Below, one piece after another: positions 28,747 to 38,887 of a DNA stretch of 64,000 nucleotides. The DNA comes from Pseudomonas sp. H3(2019). GTDB taxonomy: Bacteria > Pseudomonadota > Gammaproteobacteria > Pseudomonadales > Pseudomonadaceae. The position numbers and the translations under genes were made by a program. Location of the stretch: assembly GCF_007713465.1 (NCBI RefSeq), contig NZ_VMSG01000009.1, positions 124,001 through 188,000 of the forward strand. Direction: 5' to 3'. Every line of letters starts with the position of its first letter. Within the stretch, counting starts at the first letter, position 1. The notes under the pieces are model-generated. The model saw nothing but the letters and a program-made list of their open reading frames with translations, ran no database searches and was not told where the DNA came from.

Positions 28747-29403
28747 ATGGATTTCAACCCGATCGACCTAATCCTGCATCTCGATGTCTACCTCGATTTG
28801 CTGGTGACCAACTACGGGCCATGGATCTACGCCATCCTGTTCATGGTGATTTTCTGCGAAACCGGCCTGGTCGTGATGCCTTTCCTGCCGGGCGATTCGT
28901 TGTTGTTCATCGCTGGCGCGGTAGCGGCCGGTGGCGGCATGGACCCGGTGCTGCTGGGCGGCTTGCTGATGCTGGCGGCGATTCTCGGTGACAGCACCAA
29001 CTACCTTGTCGGGCGAACAGCCGGCGAAAAGTTGTTCAGCAATCCGAACTCAAAGATCTTCCGTCGCGACTACCTGCAACAAACCCATGACTTCTATGAC
29101 AAGCATGGCGGCAAGACCGTGACCCTGGCGCGCTTCCTGCCGATCATCCGGACCTTCGCACCGTTCGTCGCTGGCGTAGGCAAAATGCCTTACCCGCGTT
29201 TCTTCGCCTTCAGTGTACTCGGCACCATCTTCTGGGTCGGCGGCCTGGTGACCCTGGGTTATTTCTTCGGTAACGTGCCGTTCATCAAGAAAAACCTGTC
29301 GTTGCTGGTAGTGGGCATCATCCTGCTGTCGCTGGTGCCGATGATCATTGGCGTGATCCGCAGCCGCCTGGCCAACGCGAGCTCCAAAGCCGCGTCGCGC
29401 TGA
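28747..29403 (+). CDS. DedA-family membrane protein
   Basis: A 218-residue VTT/DedA protein from the ATG at 28747 (MDFNPIDLILHLDVYLD). A GTG at 28738 is an alternative. It has the family patterns FCETGLVVMPFLPGDSLLF, GDSTNYLVGRTAGEKLF and LARFLPIIRTFAPFVAGVGKM, with the acidic and arginine residues thought to be essential in DedA transporters. Likely roles are undecaprenyl phosphate or phospholipid flipping and support of membrane potential. It differs from the DedA half of the fusion at 11.4 kb, so the genome has at least two. Confidence 0.92.
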   Translation: MDFNPIDLILHLDVYLDLLVTNYGPWIYAILFMVIFCETGLVVMPFLPGDSLLFIAGAVAAGGGMDPVLLGGLLMLAAILGDSTNYLVGRTAGEKLFSNPNSKIFRRDYLQQTHDFYDKHGGKTVTLARFLPIIRTFAPFVAGVGKMPYPRFFAFSVLGTIFWVGGLVTLGYFFGNVPFIKKNLSLLVVGIILLSLVPMIIGVIRSRLANASSKAASR

Positions 29404-29409
29404 GCGTCC

Positions 29410-30222
29410 ATGGGGTTCCTCAACGCCTGGCGCCGCCAGCGCACGCTGGCCAAACACCCCGTTGCCGATGAAACCTGGCAACGGGTGCGCCAACACCTGA
29501 GTTTTCTCGACGGCCTCAGCGAGGCCGAAGACCGCTGGCTGCGTGAAGCCGCCGTGCTCTTTCTGCAAGAAAAACACCTGACCTGCCTGCCCGGCGTCGA
29601 ACTGCACCAGGAACAGCGCCTGTTGCTCGCCGCTCAGGCGCAGTTGCCGTTACTGCACCTGGGCGATTTGAACTGGTATCAGGGTTTCCACGAAATCGTG
29701 CTCTACCCCGACGACTTCCTCAGCCCGCAGCGCCATCGCGATGCCAGTGGCGTCGAGCATGAATGGAACGGCGAGCACAGCGGCGAAGCCTGGCAACAGG
29801 GGCCGATCATTCTGGCCTGGCCGGGCGTGATGGCCAGTGGGGGCTGGGAAGGCTACAACCTGGTGATCCACGAACTCGCGCACAAACTCGACATGCTCAA
29901 CGGCAATGCCAACGGCTTGCCACCGCTGCACAGCGACATGCGCGTCAGTGAGTGGGCGAAAGTCATGCAGCACGCCTACGACGACCTTAATCGCCAACTG
30001 GATCGCCATCCGCACGCCAACACCGCCATCGACCCTTACGCGGCGGAAAACCCGGCCGAGTTCTTCGCCGTCACCAGCGAATACTTCTTCAGCGCCCCGG
30101 ATCTGTTGCACGCCACTTATCCACAGGTCTATCAGCAACTGCAGCTGTTTTACCGCCAGGACCCGCTGGCCAGGCTCGAGCAACTGCAAGCCACACATCC
30201 GGGCTATCAGCCACACGACTAG
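29410..30222 (+). CDS. M90-family zinc metallopeptidase (MtfA-like)
   Basis: A 270-residue soluble protein with the zinc site HELAH (His154, Glu155, His158) in [14 protein letters not shown], and a downstream acidic ligand region [15 protein letters not shown]. This is the MtfA/M90 family. E. coli MtfA is an aminopeptidase that binds the repressor Mlc. No Mlc or PTS gene is here, so the target is open. It starts six bases after the dedA stop and is presumably co-transcribed. Confidence 0.9.
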   Translation: MGFLNAWRRQRTLAKHPVADETWQRVRQHLSFLDGLSEAEDRWLREAAVLFLQEKHLTCLPGVELHQEQRLLLAAQAQLPLLHLGDLNWYQGFHEIVLYPDDFLSPQRHRDASGVEHEWNGEHSGEAWQQGPIILAWPGVMASGGWEGYNLVIHELAHKLDMLNGNANGLPPLHSDMRVSEWAKVMQHAYDDLNRQLDRHPHANTAIDPYAAENPAEFFAVTSEYFFSAPDLLHATYPQVYQQLQLFYRQDPLARLEQLQATHPGYQPHD

Positions 30223-30278
30223 CGTCCTGCCTGGGTCTATACGACCTCTGGTACGTGGCGCAGGCGACGGAATATGCC

Positions 30279-30284
30279 TATAAT
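30279..30284 (+). promoter_or_regulatory. -10 element of ppa
   Basis: TATAAT at 30279-30284 lies 60 bases before the ppa ATG, in the right place for a sigma-70 promoter. A matching -35 is not obvious. Confidence 0.5.
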
Positions 30285-30344
30285 CGCCGCCACTTTTTGG
30301 TCAATCCGGCCAAGTCATTTGGCCACTTACGGGGGCACCGCCCA

Positions 30345-30872
30345 ATGAGCTACAGCAAGATTCCGGCTGGCAAAGACCTGCCGAACGACATCTACGTCGC
30401 GATCGAGATTCCGGCCAACCATGCGCCGATCAAATACGAAATCGACAAAGACAGCGATTGCCTGTTCGTTGACCGTTTCATGGCCACCCCAATGTTCTAC
30501 CCGGCCAACTACGGTTACATCCCGAACACCCTGGCAGACGACGGTGATCCCCTCGACGTGCTGGTTGTGACCCCTTACCCGGTTGCTCCAGGTTCGGTAA
30601 TCCGCGCGCGTCCAGTCGGCATCCTGAACATGACCGACGACGGCGGCGGCGATGCCAAAGTCATCGCTGTTCCACACGACAAGCTGTCCCAGCTGTACGT
30701 CGACGTGAAGGAATACACCGACCTGCCACCGCTGCTGATTCAGCAGATCGAGCACTTCTTCGCGAATTACAAAGATCTCGAAAAAGGCAAATGGGTGAAG
30801 ATCGAAGGTTGGGACGGCGCAGACGCCGCTCGCGCCGCGATCATGAAGTCGGTTGCTGCCTATAAAGGCTGA
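30345..30872 (+). CDS. ppa: Inorganic pyrophosphatase Ppa
   Basis: Hydrolyses pyrophosphate to phosphate and drives biosynthetic reactions forward. It is a 175-residue family I enzyme from the ATG at 30345 ([18 protein letters not shown]). The signature [10 protein letters not shown] with three metal-binding aspartates is intact, and the other active-site blocks ESKYEID-like ([17 protein letters not shown]) and [12 protein letters not shown] are present. A strong terminator follows 35 bases after the stop. Confidence 0.97.
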   Translation: MSYSKIPAGKDLPNDIYVAIEIPANHAPIKYEIDKDSDCLFVDRFMATPMFYPANYGYIPNTLADDGDPLDVLVVTPYPVAPGSVIRARPVGILNMTDDGGGDAKVIAVPHDKLSQLYVDVKEYTDLPPLLIQQIEHFFANYKDLEKGKWVKIEGWDGADAARAAIMKSVAAYKG

Positions 30873-30907
30873 GACGGCGCTGGCTGAACGCCACTGACCT
30901 CTTGAAG

Positions 30908-30933
30908 AAACCCCGGTTATCCGGGGTTTTTTT
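30908..30933 (+). terminator. Rho-independent terminator of ppa
   Basis: CCCCGG, loop TTAT, CCGGGG (30911-30926), flanked by AAA and a seven-base T run, is a classic terminator. Confidence 0.92.
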
Positions 30934-30952
30934 ATGAGTGTTAAAACATCAG

Positions 30953-30971
30953 GTTAAACAGGGTGTTTAAT
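30953..30971. promoter_or_regulatory. Candidate operator of the S24 regulator
   Basis: GTTAAACA-GGG-TGTTTAAT (30953-30971) is a near-perfect inverted repeat (7 of 8 pairs). It lies in an AT-rich stretch with further TTTAAT and TTTAAA words (to about 31070) upstream of the regulator gene. CI/LexA-like regulators commonly bind such sites at their own promoter. Confidence 0.5.
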
Positions 30972-31102
30972 GAAACAAAGTCTAACGTTTATATGCGTTT
31001 AATATGAACTAACAATATCCTGCACCACAGCAGAATATTCCCGCGAAAATTGATCCGGTTGTTTATTTAATCCGGCCACCCCGGCCCGTAAACTCCGTTT
31101 TC

Positions 31103-31852
31103 ATGAAAAAGCACAAATGCGGCCCACGCTTCAAAGCGCTCCTGAAAGAGGTGAACATCACCCCGACGGCATTCGCGGCATTCTGCAACGTCGAGCCCCA
31201 GCACGTGAACAACTGGTACATCCGCGGCGTTCCCTACCCGCGAATGGAACAAATCGCCCGCTTGTTAAGTGTGAACAGCCTGTGGCTGCTCAACGGCGAG
31301 GGCCCAAGACATCCAGGCTCGGGACAACTGACGGATCAGACCGGCAACGTTTTCGACGCGCAAGAAACCCGCGGCGTGTACACCGTGAACGTCGATTCGC
31401 TCGATGTAGAAATCCCGCTGTATAACGAAGTCCCCACGGCCCCCGGTGCCAGCGATACCCAGGTCTCTGAAATACCCGGCGAATTCATCCGCCTGCCGCG
31501 ACACTACCTTGAAAGCCTGGAAGTCGAACCGGCCCAGGCCATCTGCGTGCCGATGGTCGGCGACAGCATGTCGGAGAAAATCGAAGACGGCTCGACCCTC
31601 GCCATCGACCGCAGCCTGACCCAGGTCGTCGACGGCCAGATCTACGCCCTCGAACACGCCGGCATGCTGCGCATCAAATACCTGCACCGCCTCCCCTCCG
31701 GCGCCCTGCGACTGCGCAGCCACAACAGCAGCGGCTATCCCGATGAAATCTTCAGCGCCAAACAAATCGAAGAACAAAACATCGAAATCCTCGGCTGGGT
31801 CTTCTGGTGGTCCACGCTGAACAAACAGAGGCCACCGGTGCCGTTCAGTTGA
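31103..31852 (+). CDS. XRE/S24-type (LexA/CI-like) transcriptional regulator
   Basis: A 249-residue repressor with an N-terminal Cro/CI helix-turn-helix (residues 10-66, with TPTAFAAFCNVEPQHVNNWYIRG) and a C-terminal S24 peptidase domain. The Ser155 of MVGDSMSEKIEDG and Lys192 of LRIKYLH form the LexA-type catalytic pair. It could therefore respond to RecA-driven self-cleavage, but no clear Ala-Gly cleavage site is seen between the domains. No phage genes accompany it. An AT-rich upstream region with an inverted repeat suggests self-regulation. Confidence 0.85.
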   Translation: MKKHKCGPRFKALLKEVNITPTAFAAFCNVEPQHVNNWYIRGVPYPRMEQIARLLSVNSLWLLNGEGPRHPGSGQLTDQTGNVFDAQETRGVYTVNVDSLDVEIPLYNEVPTAPGASDTQVSEIPGEFIRLPRHYLESLEVEPAQAICVPMVGDSMSEKIEDGSTLAIDRSLTQVVDGQIYALEHAGMLRIKYLHRLPSGALRLRSHNSSGYPDEIFSAKQIEEQNIEILGWVFWWSTLNKQRPPVPFS

Positions 31853-31925
31853 AACCGAGTCGCCCTTTTAAGCACCACAACGCTCTGGATAGCACTTCAC
31901 GCTGGGAATTCCCCAAAAAAATCAG

Positions 31926-32111
31926 TATGCTGCGCCCCACATTTGCATCGACCCGCCCAGCGCCCGTCCGATCGCACCGACAAGGCAGATGACTTTCTCG
32001 CCAAGTCCCACAGCCGGACGCAAGATCCGGGTGTACGTTTTGAAGGCTGGTACGGTTTACCAAAAATAAACCAAGCCCGTCCCCGAGAAGCCGGCCACAA
32101 GCCGGCTTTTT
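31926..32111 (+). ncRNA. Candidate small RNA
   Basis: The 457-base gap between the S24 regulator and the ABC permease has no plausible ORF on the plus strand but ends in a strong terminator. A TATGCT hexamer (about 31927) could be the -10 of a transcript of about 170 bases. The segment contains possible internal stems such as AGCCGGACGCAAGATCCGG. I cannot assign it to a known family from sequence alone. It may instead be the 3' untranslated region of the regulator mRNA. Confidence 0.35.
32088..32111 (+). terminator. Rho-independent terminator
   Basis: AAGCCGGC (32088-32095), loop CACAA, GCCGGCTT (32101-32108), then TTTTT. The nearest plus-strand gene ends 236 bases earlier, which is why a separate short transcript is suspected. 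Confidence 0.88.
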
Positions 32112-32309
32112 AATGTCCGAAATAATCCTGTCCATTCTGAGAAATCAACTGATAGCCTCTCTATTCAGGGGCCATAAGGCATTTCTCTGTCCAATGGTGT
32201 TTAACGCGGAATACCGCGCAGGCCGAACGCAGGCATCGCGTAGGATGCCGAGCTAGCCGCTTGAATCTCCAGCAATGACACATTGGCGCCATGAAGGGCC
32301 AGGCATCGA

Positions 32310-33443
32310 TCAGCCTCCATCCATCTGCGCAAGCATCCGGCGAAAACGCTGCAACGAAAGTGCGAACAGCACGCTGCCGATGAGTAGTAGCGCAAGAAGT
32401 TGAACCCACACGACGTCCAGCCCCGCGCCGCGGTACAGCACGCCTTCTCCCAACTGCACCAAGTGGGTGGTGGGCGCGGCCAGCATCAGGTACTGCACCA
32501 GCGTGGGCATGCTTTCGCGCGGAGTGGCGCCGCCGGAGAGCAGGATCAACGGCAACAGCACCAGCATCAGCAACAGGCCGAACTGCGGCATGCTGCGGGC
32601 CACGGTGGCGAGATAGATGCCCAGGGCGGTGTTGGCGAATAAGCTCAGCGCGGCGCCGACCAGGAACAGCCAGACCGAGCCTTCGATGGGTACGGCGAGC
32701 AACCCGCGTACCACGAACTGCAACGACAACGCCGCCGCCACCAGCACCACCGTGCCCATCGCCAAGACCTTGGCCAGCATGATCTGCGTGGGGGTGACCG
32801 GCATCACCAGCAGGTGTTCGATAGTGCCGTGCTCGCGTTCGCGGATCAGCGCGGCTCCGGTCAGAATGATCGCCAGCATGGTGATGTTGTCGATGATCTG
32901 CAGCAGGCTGCTGAACCAAGTCTTGTCCAACGCCGGGTTGAATCGTGCGCGCAGCGCCAGTTCCACCGACAGGGCCGAATTGCCGCGATAACGCTGCACG
33001 AAGGTCTTGACCTCATCGGTGACGATCTGCTCGACATAGGCGCTGCCGCTGAAGGCTTGATCCATGCGTGTGGCATCGACGTTGAGCTGCACCTGCGCGG
33101 GACGACCCGCCAGAACATCGCGCTGCAGGTTGGGCGGCATGTGCAGCACGAAGGTATAGCGGCCGGAGTCCAGACCGGCGTCCATCTCGGCAACACTGAT
33201 GTGCTCTGGTTGCGTGAACTGAGGTGGGTAGAAAGCGGTGGCGATGCGCTGCGACAGGGGCGAATCATCTTCGTCGACGAAGGCGATCGGTGCGTTGTTC
33301 AGGGTGTCTGGAATGGCCGAGGCGGCCGTGTAGACCATCACCGTGAAGCTGAAGACGATCAGCAGCAGCATGACCGGATCGCGCCACAGGCTGCGAAGCT
33401 CCTTGACGCTCAGTTGCCAGATGTTGGAAAAAGTGCGTTTCAT
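32310..33443 (-). CDS. ABC-2 type exporter permease (YhhJ-like)
   Basis: A 377-residue permease from the ATG at 33443 (MKRTFSNIWQLSVKEL). One helix lies near residues 22-42, then a large periplasmic domain, then five helices in the C-terminal half, the usual ABC-2 half-exporter layout. The motif LIREREHGTIEHLLVMP is typical of this family. Its start lies one base after the stop of the RbbA-type gene. It is the last gene of a four-gene exporter operon and probably dimerises with, or complements, the membrane half of RbbA. Confidence 0.9.
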   Translation of the reverse strand: MKRTFSNIWQLSVKELRSLWRDPVMLLLIVFSFTVMVYTAASAIPDTLNNAPIAFVDEDDSPLSQRIATAFYPPQFTQPEHISVAEMDAGLDSGRYTFVLHMPPNLQRDVLAGRPAQVQLNVDATRMDQAFSGSAYVEQIVTDEVKTFVQRYRGNSALSVELALRARFNPALDKTWFSSLLQIIDNITMLAIILTGAALIREREHGTIEHLLVMPVTPTQIMLAKVLAMGTVVLVAAALSLQFVVRGLLAVPIEGSVWLFLVGAALSLFANTALGIYLATVARSMPQFGLLLMLVLLPLILLSGGATPRESMPTLVQYLMLAAPTTHLVQLGEGVLYRGAGLDVVWVQLLALLLIGSVLFALSLQRFRRMLAQMDGG

Positions 33444-33444
33444 C

Positions 33445-36180
33445 TCAGCGCTCCTGTTTGTGCAACATCGCAATCGACAGACCCATCACCAGCGGTACGG
33501 CCACCAACAAGGCAATGAAGGACTGCTGCAGATCAGCCAGCCCCAAAGCCTTCGCGAATACGCCACGGCTGATGAGAAACATATGGGTGGCCGGGTAGAC
33601 TTCGCCGATCAGCTTGCCGATGCCCTCCAACGAGGAAACGGGTGTAGTCAGCCCGGCGAACTGGGTGGCAGGCACCAGCGTGCCGATCAGCGCGGCGAAC
33701 ATCGCGGCAATCTGACTGCGTGTGACGGCCGATGCGATCAGCCCCATGCTGGTGGAGATCACCAGAAACACCAGGGTGGCCAGCGCCAGGGTGGCAAAGC
33801 TGCCCTTCATGGGCACATCCAGTACGGTCACCGCCAGCACGCTCATCAACAGGAAGTTCAGCATTCCCAGCGCCACATAGGGCAGTTGCTTGCCAAGCAG
33901 GAACTCGGTGCGGGTGACAGGGGTGACGTAGAAGTTGATGATCGCGCCCAGTTCCTTCTCGCGCACCACGGCTAGCGCGGTCAGCATCGCCGGCAGCATC
34001 AACAGCAGCAATGGCACCACCGCCGGGACGATGGCGGGCAGGCTCTTGATGTCCGGGTTGTAGCGAAAGCGCGTCTGCACTTCGACCGGGTTGGTGTAGG
34101 TTTTGCCGTTCAATTGCTGGGATTTTTGCGTCAGCCAGAGCAGGTGCATGCCCTGCACATAGCCTTGCACGGTTTCGGCGCGGCTGGGCATGGCGCCGTT
34201 GATCCAGGCACCGACCTGGGCGTTGCGCCCCAGCGTGGCGTCGCGGGCAAAGCCGGACGGGATCTCGATGACCAGACTCAGTTCGCCGGTCTGCATGCGT
34301 CGGTCCAGCTCTGCGTAACTGTGCAACGGCGGGCGCTCAAGAAAATACGGCGAACCGGAGAGCGCCAGGGTGTAGTCATGGCTCAAGCCGGTCTGATCAC
34401 GGTCAAGCACGGCGTAGCGCAGGTCATTGACGTCGGTGCTGATGCCATAGCCGATAACAAACATCAGCAGCAGCGATCCCAGTAGCGCCAGTGTGGCGCG
34501 TACCGGATCGCGCCGCAGTTCCAGCGACTCGCGCCAGGCGTAGCTGAGTAGACGCTGCAGGCTGAAAGACTGAGCCTGTTCGGGTGCTGTTGTGGCCGTG
34601 CCGTGCCGTGTGGGAGCGCTCTCATCCGGCACAGGCGCGGTATTGTTATCGGCCTCGATCAGATAACCGATAAAGGCCTCTTCCAGACTGGCGGCACCGC
34701 GTTTTTCCACCAACTGCATCGGTGCATCACTGTCGAGTACCTTGCCCGCATGCATCATCGACATGCGGTCGCAGCGCTCGGCCTCGTTCATGAAGTGGGT
34801 GGAGATGAAGATGGTCACGTGGTCGCGCCGCGACAGTTGCACCAACAAGCGCCAGAACTTGTCGCGCGCCACCGGATCGACGCCCGAAGTCGGCTCATCC
34901 AGAATAAGCAGTTCGGGCTTGTGAACCATCGCCACGGCCAGCGATAGGCGCTGGCGCATGCCCATGGGGATGCTGGGCGGCAGGCTATCCATGACGTCCA
35001 GCAATTCAAAACGCCCGGCCATTTGCTGCACGCGAGCGTCGATCTCTGTGGCGGGCACATGGAATAGCTTGGCATGCAGGACCAGGTTCTGCTTTACCGT
35101 CAATTCGTTATAGAGCGAGAACGATTGCGACATGTAGCCTACGCGACTGCGTGTGGCAAGGTCGTGAGAGTCGATCTCCTTGCCGAACAGCCAGGCACGG
35201 CCTTCGCTGGCGGGTAGCAGGCCGGTGAGCATTTTCATCGTGGTGCTCTTGCCGCAGCCGTTGGAGCCGAGAAACCCGAAGATTTCTCCGCGACGGATGC
35301 GAAAGCTCACGTGATCCACGGCCGTGAAGTCGCCAAAGCGCATTGTCAGTCCCTGGGCTTGGATGGCGATATCGTCCGGGTCGGTCTGCAAGGGAGGAAT
35401 GACCACAGGCTCGTGGTCTTGCTTTTTCTCGTCCGGCAACAAACTGATGAAGGCCGACTCCAACGAATCGCAATTGGTGCGTGCCAGCAGTTCGGCAGGC
35501 GTGCCGGTGGCCCGCACCCGACCTTCGTCCATGACTGCCAGCCAGTCAAAGCCTTGTGCTTCATCCATGTAGGCGGTGGCGACGATCACGCTCATGCCGA
35601 CTCGCTGGCGACGGATACGGGCGATCAGTTCCCAGAACTGCGCGCGCGCCAGCGGATCGACACCCGTAGTGGGTTCGTCGAGGATCAGCAGGTCGGGATC
35701 ATGGATCAGAGCGCAGCACAGGCTCAGTTTCTGCTTCATGCCTCCCGAAAGCTTCCCGGCGGGTCGCGCAAGAAATGGATACATGCCGGTGCTACGGGTC
35801 AAATCGTCGATGCGTCGGCGCCGTTCGCTGGCGTTTTGACTGAACAACCGTGCGATGAACTGCAGGTTTTCCTCCACTGACAGTGTGGGGTACAGGTTCT
35901 TGCCCAGGCCTTGGGGCATGTAGGCAATACGCGGGCAGATCTGGTCGCGGTGGGCCTTGCTGGCGATGTCGGCGCCCAGCACCTCTACTGTGCCTTGCTG
36001 TACCCGACGCGCGCCGGAGAGCAACGACAGCAGACTGGACTTGCCTACGCCATCCGGGCCGATCAGCCCTACCATGCAACCGCCGGGGATGTCCTGGGTG
36101 ATGCCCGCCAGCGCCTGGGTCTTGCCGTAATGCAGGCTTACGTCCCGCAAGCGAACCACGGGTTCAGCGAGGCTGTTCAT
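33445..36180 (-). CDS. rbbA: RbbA-type ABC transporter: two ATPase domains fused to a permease
   Basis: A 911-residue protein with two nucleotide-binding domains followed by an ABC-2 membrane domain (about 560-911). The first has Walker [10 protein letters not shown] (41-49), signature LSGGM (144) and Walker B LLILDEP. The second has Walker [10 protein letters not shown] (305-313) and Walker B LLILDEP, but its signature reads [10 protein letters not shown] rather than LSGG. E. coli RbbA was named ribosome-associated ATPase, yet its operon partners HlyD, permease and TolC here point to export of a small molecule. It overlaps the HlyD gene by four bases. Confidence 0.92.
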   Translation of the reverse strand: MNSLAEPVVRLRDVSLHYGKTQALAGITQDIPGGCMVGLIGPDGVGKSSLLSLLSGARRVQQGTVEVLGADIASKAHRDQICPRIAYMPQGLGKNLYPTLSVEENLQFIARLFSQNASERRRRIDDLTRSTGMYPFLARPAGKLSGGMKQKLSLCCALIHDPDLLILDEPTTGVDPLARAQFWELIARIRRQRVGMSVIVATAYMDEAQGFDWLAVMDEGRVRATGTPAELLARTNCDSLESAFISLLPDEKKQDHEPVVIPPLQTDPDDIAIQAQGLTMRFGDFTAVDHVSFRIRRGEIFGFLGSNGCGKSTTMKMLTGLLPASEGRAWLFGKEIDSHDLATRSRVGYMSQSFSLYNELTVKQNLVLHAKLFHVPATEIDARVQQMAGRFELLDVMDSLPPSIPMGMRQRLSLAVAMVHKPELLILDEPTSGVDPVARDKFWRLLVQLSRRDHVTIFISTHFMNEAERCDRMSMMHAGKVLDSDAPMQLVEKRGAASLEEAFIGYLIEADNNTAPVPDESAPTRHGTATTAPEQAQSFSLQRLLSYAWRESLELRRDPVRATLALLGSLLLMFVIGYGISTDVNDLRYAVLDRDQTGLSHDYTLALSGSPYFLERPPLHSYAELDRRMQTGELSLVIEIPSGFARDATLGRNAQVGAWINGAMPSRAETVQGYVQGMHLLWLTQKSQQLNGKTYTNPVEVQTRFRYNPDIKSLPAIVPAVVPLLLLMLPAMLTALAVVREKELGAIINFYVTPVTRTEFLLGKQLPYVALGMLNFLLMSVLAVTVLDVPMKGSFATLALATLVFLVISTSMGLIASAVTRSQIAAMFAALIGTLVPATQFAGLTTPVSSLEGIGKLIGEVYPATHMFLISRGVFAKALGLADLQQSFIALLVAVPLVMGLSIAMLHKQER

Positions 36181-37250
36181 GGCAAGTCCCTAAGCTGTAA
36201 GGCTTCAGGCCATCGGGCCTGTGGATCGGTCCTGATCCAGGCAACGCCGGGCAGGCCGGACTTTACGTAATCCTGGTACTTGCGCAGCAATGCTTTGTCG
36301 ATCCGAGCCTTGACCCGGAACATCAGCTTCTGCCGCTCATTGGCGGTCTCCACGAATTTGGGGGTGAACTGGGCCTGGCGCGAGACAAAGGTGACCTTGG
36401 CGGGTATCGGCAAGTTCGGCGCGGTGTCCAGCACGATGCGCACTTCACTGCCCAGGGCCACTTGCCCGGCGGCTTCGGTGGGCAAGAAGAAGCTCATGTA
36501 GACATCTGACAGGTCGATCAGGTTAAGCACCTTGCCGCCATCGCCGAGCATTTCGCCGGGCTGGGCCAGGCGATACTGCACGCGGCCAGTGCGCGGGGCC
36601 TTGAGAGTGCTGTCGTCCAACTCGGACTGGATGCGCTCGACCGTGGCCTGCGCTGCCGCGACGCTCGATGTTGCGCCGGTGACTTCGGCGTCGGTGGCTT
36701 CGATGGCCGATCTGGCGGCGTTAGCCTGCGCGCGCGCGGCATTGAGCGCGGCCCCGGTATTCGCCACGCTGGCGCGGTCATCGTCCAACTCCTGGCCTGT
36801 TGTGGCGCCGTCCTTGACCAATACCTCGGTGCGCGCCAGCCGACGCTGGGCGGCATTCAGTTCCGTATGGCGCTGAACCACGACAGCCTCGGCGGCCGCC
36901 TGCTCGCTGCGGCGCATGTTCGCCTGCGCCTGAGTGGCCTTCACGGCATGTTCTGCCCGTTGCAATTGCGCTTGGGCCTCGCGCATCTGGGCCAGCAGCG
37001 AATCGATATGCATGTGTGCCAACACCTGCCCAGCCTGCACCTCGTCGCCTTCATCGGCCAGGATCTGCTCGATGCGACCGCCAAATTTGGCGGCCACGTC
37101 CACCTCCGTGGCTTCAATGCGTCCATTGCTGACCATCAGACCGTCCGGCACGGCGCGTTGATCGAACCAGTCCCAGCCGATCCAGGCTGCACCGGCAATG
37201 GCCGCCACGATGGCAACTGCGGTGATTTTCTTCTTGATGGGGGCGCTCAT
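36177..37250 (-). CDS. HlyD-family periplasmic adaptor (YhiI-like)
   Basis: A 357-residue membrane-fusion protein from the ATG at 37250 ([20 protein letters not shown]), with a signal anchor at 8-28. It has the biotinyl-lipoyl half-motifs ([20 protein letters not shown] and [20 protein letters not shown]), a long alpha-helical hairpin rich in Ala and Gln (about 95-220), and a C-terminal beta-barrel. It should bridge RbbA in the inner membrane and the TolC-like protein encoded seven bases upstream. A longer upstream reading is rejected because it lacks a signal. Confidence 0.92.
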   Translation of the reverse strand: MSAPIKKKITAVAIVAAIAGAAWIGWDWFDQRAVPDGLMVSNGRIEATEVDVAAKFGGRIEQILADEGDEVQAGQVLAHMHIDSLLAQMREAQAQLQRAEHAVKATQAQANMRRSEQAAAEAVVVQRHTELNAAQRRLARTEVLVKDGATTGQELDDDRASVANTGAALNAARAQANAARSAIEATDAEVTGATSSVAAAQATVERIQSELDDSTLKAPRTGRVQYRLAQPGEMLGDGGKVLNLIDLSDVYMSFFLPTEAAGQVALGSEVRIVLDTAPNLPIPAKVTFVSRQAQFTPKFVETANERQKLMFRVKARIDKALLRKYQDYVKSGLPGVAWIRTDPQARWPEALQLRDLP

Positions 37251-37257
37251 GGCTGGG

Positions 37258-38730
37258 TTATTCCTCTGCGATATCTGAAAACAGGGTGGATGGCGGCTGA
37301 TCGAGTAACGGGGCGCTCGGCACATGCCGTGAGCCGCCACCCAGTGCGGCATACAGCACCACCCGGTTGCGCAGCAGTGCGTGTTGCGCTTGTACCACTT
37401 GTTGCTGGGTCTGCAGACGATCACGTTCGGCGTCAAGCACCTCCAGGAAACTGGACCGGCCACGGTCATGGCTCAAGCGCGCCAGCCGACTGCGTTCTTC
37501 CTGGATCTCGACGGCTTGCTGCTGCACTGATAATTGCTGTTGCAGCCAGTGCTGGTTGGCCAGGGCATCCGCTACGTCGCGAAAGGCGCTCTGGATGATT
37601 TGCTCGTACTCAACGACGGCAAGGTGTTTGCGCACATTCGCCAAATCCAGGTTGGCCTGGTTCAGTCCCCCATCGAAGACCGGCAACGACAGGCTTGGTG
37701 CGAAGTTCCAGGCACGGCTGCTTGCGTTGAATAAGTCACTCAGTTCTGCGCTGGCCAGGCCGCCGAAAGCGGTCAAGCTGATGCGCGGGAAGAAGGCCGC
37801 GCGGGCCGCGCCGATATGGGCGTTGGCGGCGCGCAGGCGATGCTCTGCCGCGATGATGTCCGGGCGGTTGATCAGCAGGTCGGATGGCAGGCCGGCATCC
37901 AGGGGCTGGACCAGGGTCTGATCGGCGACAGGCCTGTCGTTGGCATCGACGAGGTCAACCTGTCCGACCAGCAGATTCACTGCATTGCATTGCAAGTCGC
38001 GTTGCTGTTGCAGTTGCAGCGCCAATGCCTCGGCCTGGGTTAGTAGCGTCTGCACCTGGGTCAGTTCCAGCTTGGTCACTGACCCCATCTCAAACCGATG
38101 TGTGAAGATGCGCAGCGATTCGCTCTGGTTGGCCTGAGCGGCGTTAGCCAGGCGCAGGCGCTCATCCAGCTCGTGGAGGCCAATCCAGGCGTCGGCCACC
38201 TGCGCCACCAGGCTGATCGTTACTGCCCGATGCCCGGCCTGGGTCGCCAGGAATTGCTGCAAGGCTTCTTCGTTCAGGCTGGCGATACGCCCCCGGAAGT
38301 CGATCTCCCAACTGCTGATACCCACACCTGCCTTGAATTCGTTGCCAGTCGAGGTCTGACCGATTTCCGACAGATCCGCAGGCGTGCGCGAGCGTTGCGC
38401 ATCGACTCCCAGGGCAACAGTGGGCGCCAGGGAGCTGCGCTCGATGCGGTAGGCGGCCTGTGCTTGCCGAACCCGCAAAGCGGCACTGCGCAGGTCGTGG
38501 TTGTGAAGCAGCGCCTGGCGGATCAAAGCCTGTAGATGAGGATCGGGAAAATAGCTCTGCCAGGTTTTATCGGCCGCCGAGGTCAGTGCCCCATCCTCGA
38601 ATCTTTTACCGCTCCCTTGCTGGTAATGCGCAGGCAAGGTGCTGTTGTTGGGTGTTGTATACGGCGGTATTAACGTAGTGCAGCCTGATAGCAGCACCAT
38701 CACAAATGCTGCACTGCACTGTCGTGACAT
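37258..38730 (-). CDS. TolC/NodT-type outer-membrane efflux lipoprotein
   Basis: A 490-residue outer-membrane channel with lipobox VLLSGC (Cys17 from the ATG at 38730). Two OEP domains of helical repeats follow (ALRVRQAQAAYRIERSSLAP, ADALANQHWLQQQLSVQQQ), as in the NodT/OprM group. In-frame ATGs at 38751 and 38781 are alternatives, but the first chosen gives the normal signal length. It opens the operon tolC-hlyD-rbbA-permease. Four 11-bp-spaced hexamers lie 54-92 bases upstream. Confidence 0.9.
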   Translation of the reverse strand: MSRQCSAAFVMVLLSGCTTLIPPYTTPNNSTLPAHYQQGSGKRFEDGALTSAADKTWQSYFPDPHLQALIRQALLHNHDLRSAALRVRQAQAAYRIERSSLAPTVALGVDAQRSRTPADLSEIGQTSTGNEFKAGVGISSWEIDFRGRIASLNEEALQQFLATQAGHRAVTISLVAQVADAWIGLHELDERLRLANAAQANQSESLRIFTHRFEMGSVTKLELTQVQTLLTQAEALALQLQQQRDLQCNAVNLLVGQVDLVDANDRPVADQTLVQPLDAGLPSDLLINRPDIIAAEHRLRAANAHIGAARAAFFPRISLTAFGGLASAELSDLFNASSRAWNFAPSLSLPVFDGGLNQANLDLANVRKHLAVVEYEQIIQSAFRDVADALANQHWLQQQLSVQQQAVEIQEERSRLARLSHDRGRSSFLEVLDAERDRLQTQQQVVQAQHALLRNRVVLYAALGGGSRHVPSAPLLDQPPSTLFSDIAEE

Positions 38731-38783
38731 GATGTGAAGTTTCCGATCCATAGGAGGCATGGAGGGAAGTGTGCTCTTCACGC

Positions 38784-38822
38784 GTCAATCGTCTTTCAAG
38801 GTTCTATCAAGATTTCATCAAG
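38784..38822 (-). promoter_or_regulatory. Four 11-bp-spaced hexamers: operator of the exporter operon
   Basis: Read in the direction of transcription (minus strand), the hexamers are CTTGAT (38822-38817), CTTGAT (38811-38806), CTTGAA (38800-38795) and ATTGAC (38789-38784). Each starts exactly 11 bp after the one before. Direct repeats with this step are bound by OmpR/PhoB-class regulators, and such a regulator is encoded 3 kb away. Confidence 0.8.
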
Positions 38823-38887
38823 TGCGGCCAAAGTGCCGGTCTGCGGAACAGACGCCCACGGTGCAGCCTTGCCTTGAGCGTCTGAGA

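Noticed and set aside
31103..31852. Prophage marked by the CI-like regulator
   Set aside because: No integrase, structural or lysis genes lie within reach on either side.
32161..32919. 252-residue minus-strand frame overlapping the ABC permease
   Set aside because: It is out of frame with the permease and Arg/His-rich, a shadow of that gene.
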